A stretch of 64,000 nucleotides of DNA from positions 242,969-306,968 of the forward strand of contig MEHQ01003351.1 in the NCBI GenBank assembly GCA_008828725.1, written 5' to 3'. Both the position numbers and the translations under genes were made by a program. This document shows, piece by piece, positions 36,801-42,800 of this stretch; the stretch's first letter is position 1; every line of letters begins with the position of its first letter. Below the pieces are notes generated by a model. The model saw only the letters and a program-made list of their open reading frames with translations, ran no database searches and was not told the origin of the DNA. The DNA is from Saccharina japonica (taxonomy: Eukaryota > Sar > Phaeophyceae > Laminariales > Laminariaceae).

Positions 36801-39800
36801 ACGAGTATAAAATAAATTCAATTTGGAAAAATAAAAATTCAAAATTCGCTTTTCATTGGTCAACACACGCACCAGCACCAAAGATTAGGATCTTGGGGTA
36901 TAATCTTGGATGGTGGTGCGGGTTCTGACCAATGAGAAGCGGATTCGATTTTTTAATTTTTTTCCCAAATTGTTTTTTTTTCTTCTTCGTTAAAACGGGC
37001 CCTAAGGGCCCATATTAACGAGTATAAAATAAATTCAATTTGGAAAAAATAAAATTCAAATTCGCTTTTCATTGGTCAACACACGCACCAGCACCAAAGA
37101 TTAGGATCTTGGGGTACAATCTTGGGTGGTGGTGCGGGTTCTGACCAACGAGAAGCGGATTTGATTTTTTTTTTTTCCAAATTGATTTTTTTTTTTCTTC
37201 GTTAAAACCGGCCCTTACTTCCATGGCAGTTTCTATGAAAAATTTGATTACTTCCATGGAAGTAAATTCAACTGCCTGCCAGGACGTTTTTTTGCTGAGG
37301 AGCTCTCTACCTCGCTAAAAAAAAACGGATTTTGGAGGAAAATAAAAGTGCAAAATGTTGATGATGTAGGTACATGGTCGGGGCGCTAATGGACAACGGC
37401 GTTAAGATGAGGGTTCGAATCTGTGGTTTTTGTTATTTTATTCTGCACTCTCCAGTGGCAGTTTTTTTTTTTTTTTTTTTTTTCCCGTTGTCTAAAGGCC
37501 CATATTAACGAGTATAAAATAAATTCAATTTGGGAAAAATACAAATTCAAATTCACTTTTCATTGGTCAACACACGCACCAGCACCAAATATTAGGATCT
37601 TGGGGTATAATCTTGGGTGGTGGTGCGGGTTCTGACCAATGAAAAGCGGATTTGATTTTTTTTTTCCATTTTTTTTTTTTCTTCGTTAAAACGGGCCCTA
37701 AACGTCCGTCGCCGATAGTGCTATTTATTGCGTAGCCCTCTTGAGGCTTGAGAGAGGGCGAAATTGACGATAAAAAGTTGACGGTTACAGAAGTGGTAGT
37801 AACGGCCACTGCGTGATTTGGGGGATGGCATCATACAGTGGCTGGTGTCCTAGTAGTAGTTACAATGGTTGCAATGCAAGGAGTCGTACGGCACGGGGCC
37901 CAACATGGTTCTACGTATACATTCGTACTCCTGGGCCCGCATGCTCCGCTCGTGGGCGGTTGACATCACAAAGTTCACCCTTTATTTTACTCGTTACATA
38001 GGTGTCCCTTAATGCCGGAGAATTAAAAATATGACAAAATATCTCTCCATGGGGGAGGAGGAGGGGGGAGAGGGGGTCGTAATCGCCCCCTAGTGCAAAA
38101 AAACGCAAGATACAATGGTTGGTGTCCTAATAGTAGTTACAATGGTTGCAATGCAAGGAGCCGTACGGCACGGGCTCAACACAATTATCCTGCCCGTGCT
38201 GCTGCTGTATTAGGCGCTCACGCTGCTCCTCTATGATAGACGGCTATCCCTTGTATCCCTTAAAAATGGTCCATTGTATCCCTTGTATGCCTTCAAAGGG
38301 GCCCCGAAAAAACCCGATTAAAATCGACGGTCGGTCGAGTTGGCAAAAAAAAAACGACTAAATAGACGAGAAGTGGGGGGTGAACCCATGTCATACACGG
38401 CCGTAAGTATGTAGTGTGTGGGGATATGGTAAAATTAACCCTCTGCTCGATAAAAATAAAGGTACGTGCCCGGGGGAGGGGAAGGAGGGACGACGCCTGG
38501 GCCCACGGCTTGTCCAGGAACCACCCCCCCCCCCCCCCCGCCCAACGAATTGAGCTGGAAAGTACAAAAATGTGTACGTAATGATTTTAAAACAGAAAAC
38601 AGAAATAGAAAACAGCAGTAGTATGTACCAGGTAGTGCAGGAGTAGTATTAATAGTAGGGCGTAGCGTGCTGCATGTGCCAATGGCATTGGTTTATTTTT
38701 CGGATCGCGAGAAACCCCATACGTGTTGTTGTTGTTTTGCTGTTCAACCAGTGTTCCGAAGTATCCGATCGGCTTCCATATGGTTTGCCAATAGCGCTGT
38801 TAGCTTGCTGCGCTCTATCCACTTTTTATTCCTTATTTTTCCTCATTTTTCCTTGTTTTTCCATTCAAATGTATACCTTGGTAATTAACAAGTGCTCATT
38901 TTTCGAACTTGAGTACGTCATATGAATATTGTGTATGTTTTGCCTTTCCGCAGGTGGCTGTCTCTTCTCGACACGCGTCGTCCTCCTTTTTTTTTCCCCC
39001 ATCCCTTTGCGTTTCATCCGCCCCCCCCCTCCGACATGAGTAACCCTCCCCCCCCCCCCCCCTCCTTACAACGCCACCTCCTCAGATTGTGGAAGGCCAC
39101 ATGGTGGTGGATGACCCGGATTTGGACATGGAAGAAATGGATTATATGGACTACGAAGACCAATCCGGGGCGGGGAGTTCGTCATCATTTCCTGATCCAT
39201 CTGAGGGTTCGGCACCAGCGGGCATGGGTTCTGCATGGAACGAGGAGGATGTGCCCGCCGTTGGGGATCAGGTCAGGGGATGGGGGCCTGGTGGGGGGGG
39301 GGGGGGGGGGGGGGGGGTACTCATGTCATGCATGGCCTTCGTTGTATGACCATAAACCCTCGCATCCCTATGTACAATGCCAGGACGGAGCACGATGGGT
39401 TTTCACCGACCAGACAGACGTTGCCTACTATCAAAGCACCAAGCGCGAAGACATTTTGAAGCGTCGTGTCTCCGTGTTCGTGATTTGTGTGTCGGGCGTG
39501 TGACTTGTATTTTGAGAAAGTGTGATTGTGCGTGCGCGTGTGCTTTGGCTTGGGGATGTTAATCTTCCATACACCTCGGACGGATCACGATTTAAATCAT
39601 GCTCTAGATCATTATTCAGACCATGACCAAGAGGATGATCTGATCTGATATAGACCATGATCTGATCTGTAGATCATGATCTGATCTAGATCATGATCAG
39701 GAGGATGATCTGATCAAGATCATGATCAAGAGGATGATCTATATCATGATCTGACCCGAAGCATGATCAAGATCATGATCTAGATCATGCAGGTCCTTGT

Positions 39801-42800
39801 CTGCCGTCATGCGTTGTTGTGCAAAGCCTGTAAACAGTAGCACGTTCCAAGCCCAGAAGGTATGTTCTAGAGCATGCAAAAGTTACGGCTCCTACCCGGC
39901 AAGACCAGAATATGAGACAATAACAAGTACACGCACAGCAACACTCAACGCCTCCGACATATTATATGGATAATTCTCACTGAAATGATCTAGATCCTTG
40001 AGAGAAGATAGGTCTCTGATCTGCATGATCTGTATGATCTGTATGATCTGTGTGATCTAGCTCATGTTGCCGGGTGGGAGCCCTACAATCCGCATACTCT
40101 AGTGCATATTTCCTGGGTTGGATCTGTACTTTGCAGATCACAACCTCTCACAGCGGGAGGTGGGGAACTGGATGACCTAGATCATGATATATCTGTAGAT
40201 GATCTAGATCGTGATCTATCTGTAGATTATCTAGATCGTGATCTATCTGTAGATTATCTAGATCGTGATCTATCTGTAGATGATCTAGATCATGATCTCT
40301 CTGTAGATTATCTAGATCATGGTATATCTGTAGATGATCTAGATCATGATCTATCTGTAGATGATCTAGATCATGATCTATCTGTAGATGATCTAGATCA
40401 TGATCTATCTGTAGATGATCTAGATCATGATCTATCTGTAGATGATTTAGATCATGATCTATCTGTAGATGATCTAGATAAGATCTATCTGTAGATTATT
40501 TAGATCATGGTCTATCTGTAGATAATCTAGATCATGATCTATCTGTAGATGATGTAGATCATGGTCTATCTGTAGATGATCTGTCCGTCCGAGATGTGAA
40601 TTTTTGCTGCTCCGAAGTGCGCTCGTCCTTCTATATACGCGAGCTGTTGTTTTTTTAATTTTTTAATATACGCGATCGTTGCTCTTAGCACTCTCACTGC
40701 CTACCACGGGGGGGGGCTACGATCACGTTTTAGATACTTGCAAACATGCATTTCTTCCTCTTTACCAACACCATGCTCGTTCTAAGCGCTGCCTACCGGG
40801 CTCTACTCGTACGACCACGGCGTGATTTAAAAACGTATATATGCCACTATCCCCATACAGTATTAATAGTAAACAAACACAATTTTGTCGAAAACAAAAA
40901 GATGCACTAATCTCACATTAAAATGTTCGATTTCAGGCGCGTCATCCTTTTTCTGGATCGATCGGAGAGGTTTCCACTGGCAATGAGGCGTACGGGAGCT
41001 GGGACATAGAGTCGCTTCCCAAAGGCAGAAAACGCGGCAAAAACTACCGCCCCATGAAAGGGTGAGTTTCTTTGTCTGCTAGAGGGGTCTGGGAGTTGGG
41101 AGCTTGCGGGCTTGGGAGCTTGCGAGTTTTTTTTTTTTTTTTTTTTTAATCCTCCGGCGGATGGGTAAAAATAAAGCTTACGCCCTCCACACTTCCGCGT
41201 CTCACTGCGTGTCGTGTGTCAATTCACTCCATGTCCCCTCGGAAGTATCAGCCCTTGCTGCTTACGACTCCGGAGACTTGAGCATGTTGACCCGACCTGA
41301 CCCCCGAAGGGGCCGGGTGCGGTGGGGATAGCCACCCGAAGAGTAAACTCTCCGGGTAGTGTGGAACTTGCCGCAGCTCATCCACCAACAAAAACCCAGG
41401 CCAAGAAGCCTTCCCGCCAGACTCGGATCAGTCACGATCCACCCTACCCGGTTAGGCGTTAGTCCTCAGAGTTTGGAAGCGTGCGAGTTTGGAGCCGATT
41501 TGTTTTTGGGGTCAGGATTTTTTTTTTGTGAGTTACCGTAAGTGTTTTGATTTTTTGTTTATTTTTTATTTTCAAGTTTGTGATTATTCGATTATTTTTA
41601 TGTTTTTTTTTTTGTTTTTTTTTCGGTGTGTTGAATTTGTGAGTACTACCACTGTAGTAGTTTGAATTCCGTACGTACGGAACGGCACGGAACGGTACCG
41701 TACGACCGACCAATTGCCGATCGACCGACAGACAGATCAACTTATGTACCAATCAACCGACTGACTCGCTAACGGACGGACTGACCGGTAAATAAGGTAC
41801 CGGCTGACGGATTAACGCACCCAGAGTTGTCGTCGATCAACTGACTAACCGACCAACGGCCAACCGACTGATCGGCCGAACAAACCAATCGATCGATCGA
41901 TGGGCCGACTGATCGATCAAGCCACCAAATGTCCTGGCTTGTCGAGCGACTTGACTGATCGGTCGCCCCGTAAACCAACCGACCGACTGACCGATCAGCC
42001 GACCGACTGACCGATTTTATGGACTGACTACTGTAGGGGATACACCGAATTACCTATATACCTACTGGCGACCGACCTATCTACTGGCCATCCGACTGAT
42101 CAACTTACTGACTGATCAAACGACTGATCGATCAACTTACTGACTGGTCAACAGACAGGCCGATGGACCGACTGACCGTTTCATAGATAACCCTATCAAC
42201 CTCGACCGTCCGAGTGACCGATCGACTGATATGATAAACCGATCGACTGATTGTGAAACGACCGTTCGACTGATCGAAAAAATCACCAATTTTCGACCGA
42301 CCGACAGATCGACAAACAGACCGACCGGCCGCCCAATGAACCGACCGACGAAAAAATCCGATCGACCAATAAACCGACCGACGAACAGACTGACCGACTG
42401 CCCAATAAAACGGCCGACGACCAGACATACATATCTCCCGATAAACCTTTCGACAGAAAGACCGATCTCCCGAGAAATCGATCGACGAACAGACAGCCCG
42501 ATCGACCGATAAACCGACCGACGAACAGACAGACCGATCGCCCAACAAAACGACCGACGACCAGACAGACCGATCTCCCGATAAACCGTTCGACAGAAAG
42601 ACCGATCGACCGATAAACCGACCGACGAACAGACAGACCGACCGCCCACTAAAACGACCGACGACCAGACAGACCGACCGCCCAATTAAACGACCGACGA
42701 CCAGGCAGACCGATTTCCCGATAATAAACCGATCAACAAACCGACAGATCGACCGATAAATCGATCGACAAACAGACCGACCGACCGCTCAATAAAACGA

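Noticed and set aside
40170..40590. Possible CRISPR array
   Set aside because: The 27-bp units are contiguous with no unique spacers, and the sequence is eukaryotic.
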